Assembly (NCBI GenBank): GCA_951799425.1
Contig: OX637406.1
Coordinates: forward strand, 25,476,390 to 25,540,389
Source: Ilex aquifolium
Taxonomy: Eukaryota > Streptophyta > Magnoliopsida > Aquifoliales > Aquifoliaceae
DNA: 64,000 nucleotides
Direction of reading: 5' to 3'
Positions 1 through 12,235 of the stretch are shown here, piece after piece (the first letter of the stretch is position 1; each line of letters starts with the position of its first letter). Under the pieces are notes generated by a model. The model saw only the letters and a program-made list of their open reading frames with translations, was not told the DNA's origin and searched no databases. A program made the position numbers and the translations under genes.

Positions 1-152
1 TGTCCATTTCCATACACATTTTACCATGCATATAATTTACACAACACATACCACATAACATGTAGCAATTTGAGCACATAACATGTAATGCACGATGAAT
101 GCAATGGTCTAGACCCATGCCCCATCAAGCCCTAGGTAAATCGTATACCTAA
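1..152 (-). mobile_element. Leader of Ty3-type LTR element, truncated by window edge
   Basis: This is the first part of the internal region of a minus-strand LTR element whose 5' LTR is at 170-2620. No coding frame is recognisable in the part that is visible. Assignment rests on its position next to the primer binding site and LTR. Confidence 0.5.
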
Positions 153-164
153 GCTTTGATACCA
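153..164 (-). other. Primer binding site, tRNA-iMet type
   Basis: The minus strand reads TGGTATCAAAGC, one mismatch from the usual plant initiator-Met site TGGTATCAGAGC. It lies five bases beyond the LTR end at 170, the spacing also seen in the Tekay-like element at 17620. This fixes the element's orientation and shows that its coding region lies to the left of the window. Confidence 0.7.
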
Positions 165-169
165 AGCTG

Positions 170-2620
170 TGATGCCCCAAAAATCGGGGGTCCAATATTA
201 ACCGTTGATCATCTATCAACCCGCGAAAATACCCATGATGGTCGCATAACCCGACACCACGTCGATAGCATCCCCTTAACCGGAATCATAACCCACAATT
301 ATAAACTGGGTTCAGTTATTCATTGGATCCAACCAAGATCCAACATACCATGATTTATACTCCATTATGGTCCATTTACATCATTTAGGCCGAAAACAGG
401 GCAAAGCAGCTGGAAAATTTGAATTTGTTTGAGAGTGTACCGGTACTGCGTACCGGTACGGTTTGGCCGCTGAAAAATGCATACCGGTACGCAGTACCGG
501 TACTGTCTATCCACTGGGCAACAGTGTACCGGTACATGGTACCGGTACTCTCTGCCCAGTTTTGCCTTTTTCAACTGTTTTGATTTCCAATCCATTCCAA
601 ATCTTCCCACAATCATCCAATACATGTTTAATAAGATTTTCCACGTAAAACATGATTTTTACAGGTTCCATTACAATCAATTCCATATATTTACACATCA
701 AAATGGAGTTTTCACAAAAACTTTACAGAATAAACCATAAAAGCCACAAGTCGACTTTCTTCATCCTTGGGGCTCGAAATGGGAGCCGTCCGCCTGTGTA
801 CACCCCGCACCTAAAATGTTTTCCCGTATAGGGTGAACTACGCTCAATAGAGTATCTCCTAAAGAGGCTACTCCCCAATCTAGATGCATATGAAATGTTC
901 ACATGCCACAAATCAACAATTCATAACATTCCAATTTAGAATATGCATTCCATGTTGGAATCTACCATGACATGCCATGAAATGAGATGAGACTCACTCA
1001 CGCACATCATCCCAAGCTCTTCCCAGCCTCTCAACACATGCAAATGCCAATGTGTATGAATCTGTCATCTATGATCACATCAGATGACATTTGCCAATCT
1101 AGGGTCTTTGTAGGGGTGGATGTTCATGGACTCACACCAAAGGTCACCCAACCTACACGAAATTTACGGACTTCCACCGAAGGTTTCGCGTACACCTACA
1201 CACTTCATGGACCGAGCCAACGAAGTGCGTATCCAAATCACCGGGTCTTGCACCCGAGGGATCTTCTAGCCCTTCTTGCTACCCCAACCCTATTAACCAT
1301 GCAAACCGTGAGACTCGGCTAAGTCATCGACCAAGCTTACTCGAGCCCACCCGTCATCCACCTAATGTGGTGTTGACAACAACCATGCACACACACACCC
1401 ACATATGCGATATTTCTGTGCATAATGCAATGTAATGTCTCATTGCAACAATGACAAAATGTCCAATATGCTATGAATGACATAGGAACTAATTCAAGCA
1501 TTCCACATATCCCATGGCAAAATTATATCATAAGCATATAATTCTCATAGTTCTTTACAATGTCAATATATGACAAGCATGTATATATATCTACATTTTA
1601 TCTTGAACAACACCCATGCATGTCATCACATAATCAAGTAATAACACATTTAATTCTCAAGGAATAATGTAACACATAGCATGCCCACATTTCACATAAC
1701 CCAAGAGTCACCTTGGGTCAATTTCACATACCCAATTCTAGAAATCACATTTAGAAACTTCTAATTACCAATCCAAACTAGAATTGATCTTTACCTATTT
1801 CATTACCCATTTCACCCAATTAACAACAATAGGCAATGATACATGAATCTATCCATCTACCCATTTCACCTAAGCATTCTAGGTGTGGAATAAACCTTAG
1901 TAGGAGGGAACCCTACCTCTTGGAGCATAAGAACGACCGTAGGAAGCCCTTAGAACCCGCTTCTAGTCCCGAGCCCTAGCTTCCAAAAATCCCGTCCTTG
2001 GAATCTCGCCCAAACCCGACCTCCTTGGTATGGTTTTGTAGCCCTTGACGCATAGAACAATCTTTGTTCTTGGCCCGAGTGGATTTGAGCTCCCAATCTT
2101 TGTAGATCGTAGAGAGAAGGTGGAGAAAATTTGGATTTTTTTCCCTCTCTTGTTTCTCTCGTTGGAATCGGCTGAATAAATGGGGAGAAAATCTGATTTT
2201 CTCCCATATTTATACTATTTATTTTCTTGGTCCACAATGTACCACACGGCCTTCCTTTTTCGTGTCCGTTTTCGCCCTGAAACGATTAAATTTCGCTCCG
2301 GTTTAAGTTCAAAACATTTTTATTTTAATTTGTCTTCATTTATTTTTCAAACTTTAAAATTTTATTAAAAATTTCGTTTTTGGGTCACTCGAGGCTCGAT
2401 CTCCTCGTAAAACACGAAAAATCCAACTATCTTGGAATTCAACGAAATTTGACAGGATAACTAGATTTCGCGAGACGAATCCAACAATGAGGTCCGTTTC
2501 GTCATCCGAGCTCTAGAAAAATTCAGGTTTTCAACCCGTACCGTAGTGGCAAACTACCGTTTTGCCATTTTTCATAAAAGTTCAAATTTACCCGGGTTTT
2601 ACAAAATTAGTGTCCTCACA
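170..2620 (-). mobile_element. 5' LTR of minus-strand Ty3/gypsy element
   Basis: This 2451-bp block has TG..CA ends on the plus strand (TGATGCCCC at 170, TCCTCACA ending at 2620) and abuts a tRNA-Met primer site on its left. On the minus strand a TATAAATAT box lies near 2212. It is followed by a purine-rich leader, a GAG|GTAGGG donor at 1916 and an acceptor ending CATTTTAG at 811, so about 1.1 kb could be removed as an intron. A cluster of GTACCGGTAC palindromes lies at 437-548. It is inserted in an Athila-like RT; the possible TSD is CCGTG (2621-2625), but its partner is outside the window. Confidence 0.75.
437..548. repeat. Cluster of GTACCGGTAC palindromes
   Basis: Five perfect copies of the 10-bp palindrome GTACCGGTAC (437, 450, 494, 526, 539) and one single-mismatch copy (480) lie in 112 bp. 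They are inside the LTR, downstream of the predicted splice acceptor in the element's orientation. Other LTRs in this window carry comparable clusters with a different palindrome. Confidence 0.85.
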
Positions 2621-2625
2621 CCGTG

Positions 2626-2977
2626 TGATGACTTTCTCAAGATTATGAAGACGCAACTCAAACAGATCACCGTATACATAAAATTCATCCATGAAAATCT
2701 CTAAAAAGTGTTCCACCATGTCACTAAAAATACTAAACATGCGTCGTTAAAATGTGGATGGAGCATTACACAGTCCAAATGACATTCTTTTATAAGAAAA
2801 GGTACCAAAATGACATGTGAAGGTGGTCTTTTCTTGGTCATCTAGTGCAATTTCAATCTGGTTGAACCTACAGTACCCATCCAAAAACAAAAATTAAAAA
2901 ACATGACCAGCTATCCTTTCAAGAACTTGATCTAAAAAAGTTAGAGGAAAGTTATAATGACTGGTTTTTGGAGAATG
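2626..2977 (-). pseudogene. Athila-like RT fragment (central part)
   Basis: Translating the minus strand gives a decayed Ty3-family reverse transcriptase core: a FLDQVLERIAGH segment, then FLDGY..FNQIEIA, DQEKTTFTC..FGTF, FGLCNAPSTF and IFSDMVEHFLEIFMDEF, the last being the catalytic-loop region. The wording matches the Athila lineage. It contains stops and probably small shifts. It continues the RT start found at 7974-8180; the two are separated by the LTR insertion at 2983-7969. The left end is cut by the LTR element at 170-2620. Confidence 0.7.
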
Positions 2978-2982
2978 AAAAT

Positions 2983-5900
2983 TGAGACAAGAATGAGTGC
3001 AATAGTGATTAAAGGTTCAGATGTTGGAGAGTCAGACTGTGGTTAAAGGATCGTTAAAAGGTGTGTGGGGAGTTTTTAATGTTAATTGATATGTTTAAAT
3101 AGAGTAGGAATTGGTCTGGTGACGTGGGGAAGCCGGAGTGCGGATCCAATACGGTAGGTCAAACACGAGTTAGGAAACTAGGGGTGCGGAAGTTTCGTTA
3201 GCTAATCAATTTGGAGATCAACTTTATATCTAAAAATTTAATTAATAATTATCTTGTGGTTGATTTAATATGTATGTAATTATAAAAAAAATTATATTTT
3301 AAAAATTAATTGTAAAATATTGAAATATTTACTGTAACGCCCCAAATACCACCCTGGACGGCAATACATTCTACAACCATTTATAACGTGAGAGCACAAA
3401 TAAAAATTCATAAATAATTGGGGGTCCTTAATTTTCATGAAATTTGGGCAGAGCCTCCTTTGTTCGGGGAGCTCTACCCAAAACACAACTTGTGCATTTA
3501 TAATACATCGACCACACCGGGTCCATTTATCCCTCAAATCTCTACAACGTTGCCCCAAAAGATTTTCCATTCACCACATGTAATATTCACAATAACATTC
3601 TCCAAAATAATAAGCCAAGCCATGGCCACAATATCAAAAGAATATGTCCAACAATGGCATTTACATTTCCAAATGAATTGAATTAAGATAACGCAGCGGA
3701 ATACAAAATACTAGACTTTACATGACTTCCAAAATAATTTATCAAGTCTAGTACAAAAATAAATGACATCTCTATATGTCCTACTCGGGATCCACGTATC
3801 CCTCTAAGGAAGCTTCTCCTTGGCCCGGCTCATGAGCATCGAGCTCCTCCTCTAGAGTAAAATCTGAAAATATTCAACGGTAGGGGGTGAGCACGAAGCT
3901 CTGTAGAAAAATCCTCCCAATCCCAAACAAGGTTTAGAAAAGTATATAAAACGGTCGGTCTCATTTTACAAATAACATATATAGCATTTCAAGTAAAACA
4001 TGACATTTTAAGTAGATCTCCAGTTTAAGCTATAATCATGATCTAGTGAAAAGTTAATGTAAATTGCATAACATTATACCATTTATGAAGGGCGTCTTCC
4101 GATGCATTGTCCCATACCAATGCACCGGCCAAGACAATCCAACCATCATTCTCTATATATATATTTTGGTTCATCCCCGTACCATGTATGTTGATTGCTT
4201 CTCATGAATCTACCCAACGATTATACCTAGTCCACCTATTTACATCATAATCACAAACACTATAGGAAAGGGCGTCTACCATCCCAATGGCAGTGACGAG
4301 TCCCTTCCTAGGAAAAGTATACAATCCCTTGTTCGAACTCCAGTGAACGATAGTGGTCGCATTACCAAATGACAAACCACTACAAGTGTTAGGAAACCAT
4401 CTCACCCCTCACTGGGATAGACTAACCTCTAACACTCTACGGCATCTCTCGATGGCAATCCAAGTCCCTCACAACAACCATACAATGAGGAAACCAAGAT
4501 ATTCTCCATTCATAAACAATTTCCAATATATACAAAATCCACAATTCCTCATTTATAATTCAAGAGTCAAAAGTGTAACATTCTCAATATACTACAATAC
4601 TAAGGAATTTAAAATATGCAAGAGATCATATCAATAAACCTTCACAACCTTGATATCAAAATTCTAGGGTTTTTTCCAAACCAAACATAATTTCTTGGAA
4701 TAATAACAAGGATTAGATTAAAATATGATTTAGTCAACAATAGGCATTTAGAAATCATGAATTCATGTATTTTTCATAACTCAAACATGTATTTAACAAA
4801 ACTAAGATTTTGGGAACTCAAGAACAATGTCTCTTGAACCCAATCATGCATTTTGTTCAAAATCTATGTTTCAATAACAAAGAATCCAAGAATTCATATC
4901 TATTTATCATATACTCTCAAGAATATTGAAAACATACATATATAATACCCTAATCCTCAATGAAAGAGTTTGAGAAGAATCCCCTACCTTGAAATCAAAC
5001 CAAAGTCCAAACAAAAGTCCAAGCTTTAGAGACTCTCTTTGCCCCTTTTCTTCTTCCCTTTCTCTTCCCCTAGGGTTCTAACAAGTTGGAGGTGAGAGTG
5101 GAGTGAAAGGATGGGAGCAAATGGACTGAAAAATGGTGTTTTAAACATAGCAGCCCCGATTTTTACTGTTCATTGGGCTGCGATTTGAGTTTTTCTCCAA
5201 AATTACGATTTTGCCACTAAGAATCTCCAATTTGATCCATATGACTACCCTAAGGTTTTTCGACGTTCCGGATTCATTTCTAATGTTATTTTAACCTAAA
5301 AACATTTATTTTTATGATTTATTTTAAAACTAAAATAAATTTACACTCGAATATTAAAATTACAACCCAAGTGCAGATTTTTGGTCAACTTCGGAGAATA
5401 AACTGATTTCACTCAGGTATTTCTAGTATGTGTGACCTATATGGTTGGAAATATATATGAGTTAGGGTTCTAACAAAAATAACGGTGCACAATTTGGACT
5501 TTCCAACAAAGAGTTATGATCAAATTGGTGAAAGGTAGTCGGCCGGACTGTTTCGACATTGTTTCGTTATCTGGGCATAACTCTCTCATCCGAGCTCCGA
5601 TTGAAATGATTCAAGATGCTATGGAACGCTACGAAAGATCTCTACAACTTTCATGTTTTGAGTTTTGAGAGATATTGACTGCATCAAGGTCGAAATTGCA
5701 CTTGAAGTTGCAGCAGTGCACTGTTCACGTGCACTGTTCACAGCCTATTTCATCCATTTTTACAACAATTATTTACTATATATCTATATGCATATATAAA
5801 ATAAAATGCGGGGTGTTACATTTACAATAATACCATTGCATGGCATTTCTCCCGAAGCAGCTGCCTGGCTGCAGTAGGGAGTTCTCCATCCTTCTCCAAG

Positions 5901-7969
5901 CCTCTAGAATCCTTGAGGAGTTGCTGAAATCTTCATCCATAGCTCTGGATAAGGCATAATCATTTGTAGAGAGAGAAACAATAGAGAGAAGTTAGAGAGA
6001 GAGATAAGGTGTGAAGAACAAAACTTAGGGAGAAGCCAATTCGAGCTACAAGGGGTATATTTCTTACCTAATTAGGACCCTAGGAATTCATTTTTTGTGT
6101 TTAAATCGATTTTTATGTACTAAATAAGCAAGAATTCATGTTTTGAATTTTTAGGTTTTAATGGGTTTTCAAACAGGTTTGATTTTCTGTTGAGTTTTGG
6201 TTTTGATTCTTGGTTTGTAAATGATTTATGGGAGTTTTCTATGAAGATTGGTGGTGTTTTGGCGGCTGGCCATTGTCTATAGAGGTGGTGTGAAGGTGGT
6301 GTAGTTGAAAGCTAGGGTTTGAGTTTCTTGAAAATCAAAGTTTTGAATCTTGAGTTTTTAAAACGTAAGGGGGATAGACTAAAACCAACCTTGGAATCCA
6401 TTGGTGACTTCAAAAATTGATTTAGAGTTAGTTTGGTGGGTGAAAAAGGCAGTTGCAGGTCTGACCCCAAGTTGTAAAACCTTATTTTCTTCAAACTTTG
6501 GTTCAATTTTTGGATGGGTTAGAGTTTGATTCGAAGGGTCTCACCTATGGGGATTTGTAGAGGGTCATGTGGTGAGTGTCTGGGTTCTGAAAACATAGAA
6601 AAATATGTACTGTGGAGTGAGAAATAGGGGTGACAAGAGGGGTGCTTGAAACAGAACATTGAGACTTAGGGTTAGCTGGAGGTTGAAGATGAAGTGGACC
6701 GGAGGGCGCATCCAGTTTCTGATGGACCTCCTGTAAGTGCCAAAAGTTCCGTAACGTCCGTACAGAGGTCTCAATAAAATTTGATGTCAATTTGATATCT
6801 AGATCAATTAGTGATATAAAATATCTGTTTTGCCCTCCAGGACCAATTTGACCCAGTTTTTGAGGGATTTTTGCTAAATAAATTGTATATTCATTCTTAG
6901 GTAGGTTAATTGAGTATGTGTATGAAATTTCATTGAAAAATAACATCATTTCATTTTTGGCTATTTTAGATCAAAATACCAAGACTGGTAGGGTTTCTCA
7001 ACTCCGGAACAGACGATGTTTTTCAAACTTGTTTCTAAATTATGCCATATGTTATTTATGATGCTTTAGCAAATTTTTAAATATACGATTGGGTGTTTTA
7101 AATATTTACTTGGATCCGGACCTGGATTAGGGTTTTTAAGTGCAGTTCGCACAAGTGGACATAATGATCATATTGGTTGTATTATTTGTATTTAATGGAA
7201 CTCCGGGATCCTTTTGGAATTAAATGTAAGTGTGCAATGTTCAAGTGGAAGAGGTTTTACGTTACAAGTTGAGGTTGTAGAGGGTTTCTTATTGAGTTCG
7301 TAAATACCTGAGTGCCCTACTTGATCTTCGGACTTGGCTACTGAATTGTGATTAGAGAGAGTATCTTCCTCGGAGTGAAAGTCCCCCAAAAAGTTGGATC
7401 ATATGTTCGTATGGACTCTGAATGGTCTATTAGGATAATCGCCTACCGGTGCAACATTGTATTGATGTTATGATTGTATTATTGTTTTCAATTTAAATGC
7501 TTTCGTTCAATGTTTTCTGCTCTATTACTTATGTATGAAATGAACAATTTTGATATTGCCCAATCATGTCAAATTATGTTATTTTCAAACTTGTTTTTTT
7601 GGAAATTGAGTTACTCTACTGAGCTGTTGATGCTCACCCTACAATATTTCCTCTTTTTCAGATTAACAAGTGACGGGAAAGTTCATGATTGTTCGAACTG
7701 TCAATTTTTCCTTGGTCATTATCGAAGAGCTAAACATGTGGTATGTTATAAACATCGTGTTGTATAGATATTTCTAGTAAGTGCTTATAACTGAATAGTG
7801 TATTACATCTAAGGTGTGTAAATTATAATAGGCTGGATGTACATGTTTGAAATGTATATGAAATTGGTATTAGAGTTTATTTTTTATTGGGGACTGTATT
7901 ATTTAATAACTATGGAGGCTATTAGCACTTTGACTATATATATTATGCTAAATGGATCAGGGTTTTACA
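2983..7969 (+). mobile_element. Old plus-strand LTR, interrupted by a nested solo LTR
   Basis: Removing the nested LTR (3333-5820) and one TSD leaves about 2.49 kb, similar in length to other LTRs here. It starts TGAGACAAG and ends GGTTTTACA; the flanks share AAAAT/AAATT, so the exact end is ambiguous by a base. Near 7640-7668 it has the block GCTCACCC..CTAC..TTTTTCAG found at the acceptor of the other LTRs, and near 5960-6040 a purine-rich leader (GAGAGAAA..). No internal coding region is seen. It interrupts the Athila-like RT. The left boundary is the weak point. Confidence 0.45.
3333..5820 (-). mobile_element. Solo LTR, Tekay-like family, minus strand
   Basis: The plus strand starts TGTAACGCCCC and ends GGGGTGTTACA, and is flanked by perfect 5-bp repeats TTTAC (3328-3332 and 5821-5825). 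It has no internal region, so it is a solo LTR of 2488 bp. Blocks at about 3780-4440 are the reverse complement of blocks in the solo LTR at 26077-28463 (for example around 4086-4140 and 4200-4430), so both belong to one family. On the minus strand a GATTTCAAG|GTAGGGG donor (4987) and an ATTTTCAG acceptor (3864) bound a candidate 1124-nt intron. Repeated GTGCAC palindromes are at 5714-5742. Confidence 0.9.
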
Positions 7970-7973
7970 AAAT

Positions 7974-8700
7974 TAGTCTTTTCTGGTGAGAGTTCAATTT
8001 TTGATAGTCAATACACATACGCCAACCCGTGATAGTACGCATTGGGACTAACTCATTTTCCTCATTTTTCACTATCATAACACTAGAATTCTTAGGTACT
8101 ACTTGGGTAGGGCTTACCCGTTTACTGTCAAAGATGGGGTAGATGATACCCGCATCTAGCAACTTAAGTACTTTAGCCATTACAACCTCTTTGAGATGTG
8201 GATTTAACCTTCACTGCAGTTGACGTGAGGGTTTTGAGTCCTCCTCCAAGTACAAACAATGAGTATAAAGATGAGGACTTATTACCTTAATATCAGCTAC
8301 AGTCCATCCAATTGCACTTTGATGCCTTTTAATGACTTTTATCAACTTTAATTCATATGACTTGGATAACTTAGAAGATATTACCACTGGATAAGTTTCT
8401 TCCTCCCCCAAGAAGACATATTTCAAGTTACTTGTGAGAGGTTTCAACTCGGGTTTTGGTGTTGTAATACTTGATGAGATAGGTTTTGTGCCACATGGTG
8501 ATAATTCTTCAAATTTGGGGACCCATGTCCCCACGAAAGACATATTTACAATAGCCTCAAAAGTATTTACAGACTCATTATCAATCATAGACTCAAATAG
8601 TTCATCATATGCATGTGAATCCAACTCACTTTCAACAAATGCGTCATCAAAAAGATTTTGCGTTAAAGACTCAACGCATTTGACTTCATGCATGTCCTCT
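7974..8700 (-). pseudogene. Athila-like pol: linker and N-terminal RT
   Basis: Two minus-strand frames belong to one Athila-lineage polyprotein. The upstream one (8211-8693, 160 residues) ends with the pre-RT region YPVVISSKL, AIGWTVADIKVISP and LEEDSKPSR. After a stop comes RLNPHLKEVV, then 8180-7965 with VLKLLDAGIIYPI, VSPTQVVPK, ENELVP and GWRMCIDYQKLN, which is RT motif 1-2. The RT is then cut by the LTR at 2983-7969 and resumes at 2977. The order protease, linker, RT along the minus strand fits the protease at 8701-9090. Confidence 0.8.
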
Positions 8701-9330
8701 TCTTACCCTGGCTGTTTAGCAATGTTAAAAAAATTTAATTCTAATGTCATATTTTCAAAAGAAAGTTTTATAACTCCATTCCTAAAATTAATTAAAGCAT
8801 TAGAAGTGGCAAAGAATGGTTAGCCTAAAATGACTGGAATCTAAGTGCTAGTGTGTATGAAATGTTGGGTGTCCAGAACAATAAAATAAAAAGGAAAATA
8901 AAACTTATCAACCTAGACAAGTACATCCACAACTACTCCCCTTGGAATTTTCACAGACCGGTCAGCTAATTGCAAAGTGATGTTGGTAGGTTTAAGTTCG
9001 TCTCGACCTAGTTGCTCGTAAATAGTGTATCGGAGTAAATATAAACTTGCCCCAAGATCAAGTAAGGTTATCTCAATCTTGAAGTTTCCTATTATGCATG
9101 AAATTGTAGGACTTGTTGGATCTTTGTACTTGCAAGGGCCTTGTGCTTGATAATAGCCCTAGCATATTCTGTGAGGAATGTCCACTTTTGCACATTGATC
9201 TTCCTTTTTATAGTGCACAAGTCTTTCAAGAATTTGGCATATGATGGCACTTGTTTGATTGCATCCAACAAGGGGATGTTGATCTTCAAATGTTTTGAAA
9301 AGTTCAAAAATTTATGCATGGTTATTCAAA
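8701..9330 (-). pseudogene. Athila-like protease and pre-protease region
   Basis: Minus-strand translation of about 9090-8820 gives an aspartic protease with a DLGAS active-site segment, ELKPTNITLQLADRS, IPRGVV.DVLV and FIVLDT, interrupted by stops. Just upstream (9319-9092, 75 residues) is the typical pre-protease stretch HLKINIPLLDAIKQVPSYAKFLKDL followed by KRK. Both are hallmarks of Athila gag-pol. Frames are broken, so no functional protein is expected. Confidence 0.75.
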
Positions 9331-10147
9331 GTTTGTGACTTTTCCACTCTTTGTGGAAAAGGTAAAGGAATGGGGCATGGTGATTCATTTTCCTCCTTTG
9401 ACATGTTTTTCTCATGAGGCTCTGGTGTAGACTCGGCACTTGGTTCATGTACTTTGGAAGTGATGGTCTTGTTTATCACCTTACCACTTCTCGATGTGGT
9501 AATTGCTTGAATCTGACTAGGAGAAAATTTGGATGGAGAAGAGGCACTCGCTTGGAATTAACCTTGTGGAGGTTTAGGTTGAGATGGGAACTTACCCTTC
9601 TCTGCTATGCTCAATGATTGGGTCAATTTGGCTAAGTGACTCTTAATGTCATTGATTGATTGTGAAGTTTGGGCTTTGAAGTCATGATTGATTGTGAAGT
9701 TTGGGCTTTGAAGTCATTGAAAAACGAAGTCGTTCGAGTGTTGAAACTCATTTGACTTTGCATGAATTGGTTCAGAGTGTCCTCAACACTCCTTTTATGT
9801 GGTGGTTGATACGGTGGATATGCATGAGGGCCTTGAGGTGGTGGTGGTGGAGGTCCTTGTTGTTGGTGGTTAACAAAAGTTTGTTGTGTGTTTCTCCGAC
9901 GAAAGTTTAGGTGATTCTGGCACCCTGAATTATAAGTCTCAGAATAGGGGTTGGAGTAAGGCTTGAAAAAAATTTGATATTGCATTGGATTGCTCCAACA
10001 AAACCTCCTTAAATGATTGTTTGGTAGGACATTCCCTAGTAGGATGTCCTAACAAAGCGCAAATCCCACATACTTGCTCCGTGGGAGACACAACAACCAC
10101 TTTATTTACCTTCCTCATCTCTACGGCTTCAAACTTACGAGACATGG
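9331..10147 (-). pseudogene. Athila-like gag, C-terminal half with zinc knuckle
   Basis: The minus strand from 10145 encodes MSRKFEAVEM and then a zinc-knuckle-like VCGICALLGHPTRECP, followed by a shifted frame (9985-9632) with NPYSETYNSGCQNHLNF, a poly-proline tract and MQSQM. This layout is typical of the C-terminal half of Athila-lineage gag. A short direct repeat near 9654-9716 duplicates 'gattgattgtgaagtttggg'. The N-terminal half of gag lies at 11695-13100, separated by the solo LTR 10153-11689. Confidence 0.75.
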
Positions 10148-10152
10148 TGGCC

Positions 10153-11689
10153 TAACTTGATCTTTATCCTACACACCCAAGTATAAGTGGTCAAGTTGTA
10201 CTTTCTCGATGAAGTCCGAGTTCGATTCCACAAGGAGTTATCAGTTGAAACCTGAACAGAAAAAAATTAAATGAAACGTAGAGAAAGATTGTAAAATAGT
10301 GGATTGTGGTGTGAGCTTAGTAATTTGAAAATAGATTGCTTAAAAAAAACGAGTTTGCAACAGATGGAAAAAGACACTCTTTAGTTTGGGGACCGGGACA
10401 TGCATGTCATTGCTTGAGTTTATGATAGTGCTACCATACTACAATTAACTCCCATGTCAATGGTAAGTTAATCGGAAGGTATTTAATATAAAATCATAAC
10501 ACATCAACCGTTAGGTTTACCGAAAGGTATATGCATAATACCACAACCAATTACCCTAGCAAACCTGAAGGTATGCAACCATGCAAAAGTTCACTTTGAT
10601 AATTGGTCGGAAGGTTTATGATTTAATGAAAAATATAGCTCTAGATTATGCATTGAATCAAAAGCATTGGATATGACAAGACTTAACTCGTGTATAACCA
10701 ATCTCCCAACTTTTACATAAAACCCAACTTAGTAATTCATTAAATCATACATGAAATACATAATGTAAAAAGGATGGAATGAAAATAACAATAAAACCTA
10801 GCTCGGTACTTGCATGAAACATGAGTATTATACAGTAGGAATACAAAGTATAAAATATTAACGAAAGATACTATCCATCAATTAAGGGAGCTATATAACA
10901 AAAAAGCATAAACTAAAAATGCAACTTATCATAACTCAAGAAATGTTACACAAGTCCTTCTCCCCTCACTAAAGAACTAATGAAAAACTGCCCACTCTTC
11001 ATAGTCATAGACAACTTAGAAAAGTGAGTGATCTTCATTCCTCCAAGCAAGATTGGAATTACAATACAAAACAATAAAACATAAACAAAATTTCCTAACT
11101 CTTGCTCGAGGTTAGATTGAAATACCACCACCCTTCCTTTGCCAAGGTAAGTCTAGGAAAAGTAAGAGAGGTTCAACCCTCTAAGTAGGAGGAGGTCTTC
11201 AAAAAATGTAGAAGATAGAGTATGCTAGGAAAGCCTTTAACTGAAAACTGAATAATCCTTTGAAAACTAGCAGGAGGGGGGTATTTATAGAAGATCATTG
11301 GGCGGCAGTTTCCTCCCTGAGCCAATAGGATGCAAGTGCTGTCAAAATAGACCAATGGGAGATAAGTTATAAAGTTGGTTTAACTATCGTTCAGATGCCA
11401 CTCTTCTAGTGGAATTCGACTGTTCTTCTCTTTGGGCTTTGTGCTGATGTAGGGTCCCACCATTCGGATGTTGCAAGGGCGTCCGGATGTTGGCAGTGTT
11501 ACTTTATTTTTTATTTTTTGCTCCTTAGGCCCTTAGCTTTCCAATTGTCCTTTTTTAGAGCCTGTAATTTCAAAATAACTTTTTCACCCATTAGTACAAA
11601 TATCATTTAACTTTTAGCCGGTTAACTATTCAATTAATGCGATTAACCCTTAAACCTTTATAAACAATGCAACATTTTAGGGTTAATCA
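10153..11689 (-). mobile_element. Solo LTR of Athila-like family inside gag
   Basis: This 1537-bp block is homologous along its whole length to the Athila-like 5' LTR at 13370-14911. Shared landmarks are CCCAAGTATA..GTCAAGTTGTA near the left end, CACTAAAGA..CACTCTTCAT in the middle, GGGGTATTTATAG, and GGTTAATCA/GAGTTAATCA at the right end. It is flanked by perfect 5-bp repeats TGGCC (10148-10152 and 11690-11694). Without the LTR and one TSD, gag reads through in frame (KMA..MSRKF). A family member therefore inserted into another member's gag and then recombined to a solo LTR. Confidence 0.88.
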
Positions 11690-11694
11690 TGGCC

Positions 11695-12235
11695 ATCTTA
11701 GCCCTAAGGTCATCATCCTCTAAAAATTACTTCTCCCCTTGTGAAGCAGATGGTCTAATATCTACAGTGGTAGGTAAGGCTGAGTCACGCATTTGGGAAC
11801 CCTCATAAATGGTATCAAAGAATTCAAAAGCCTTATTCGGTCTTTTTTCCATGAACTCCCCTTAGGCCATTATTTCTACAAATTGCCTTAAACGTGAAGG
11901 GAGAGAATCGTAGTAAAATTCGACTAAGTCCAACTTTCAAATGCATGGTGGGGGCATGTTCAGAGGAGATCCTTAAATCTCTCCCAACATTGGTAAAATG
12001 TTTCTCCCTCTTTAACAGAAAAATTCATCATTTGTCTTTTGAGTGCATTGGTGTGGTGTAGAGGGAAAAACCTTTTTAAAAATTCAGTTTGCAATACTTG
12101 CCAACATGGTATAGACTGAGATTTTAAAGAATTTAGTCATTGTTTAGCTTTGTCCTTTAGAGAGAAATGAAAAAGTTTCAACCAGGCCATTTCTGAATTG
12201 TCTTGGAATGTCCCACGTGTCCTCTTGCGGGGAAA
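11695..12235 (-). pseudogene. Athila-like gag, central capsid-like region
   Basis: Minus-strand translation gives QDNSEMAWLKLFHFSLKDKA, then LNSLKSQSIPCWQVLQTEFL, KRFFPLHHTN and FYQCWERFKDLL.TCPHH, and finally FVEIMA.GEFMEKRP. This is the conserved retrotransposon gag domain of the Athila lineage. Several in-frame stops are present. The frame continues to the C-terminal half after the solo LTR. Upstream it is interrupted near 12236 by unassigned DNA. Confidence 0.8.

Noticed and set aside
1950..2237. 95-residue minus-strand frame in the LTR
   Set aside because: It falls in the purine-rich LTR leader and has no conserved counterpart in the other LTRs.
7958..7976. 18-bp match between the LTR end at 2595-2612 and 7958-7976
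   Set aside because: The match includes an LTR terminus in opposite orientation and A-rich target sequence; neighbouring sequence does not align, so I do not treat it as homology between the two LTRs.
8434..8823. 129-residue plus-strand frame
   Set aside because: Shadow of the Athila-like pol on the other strand.
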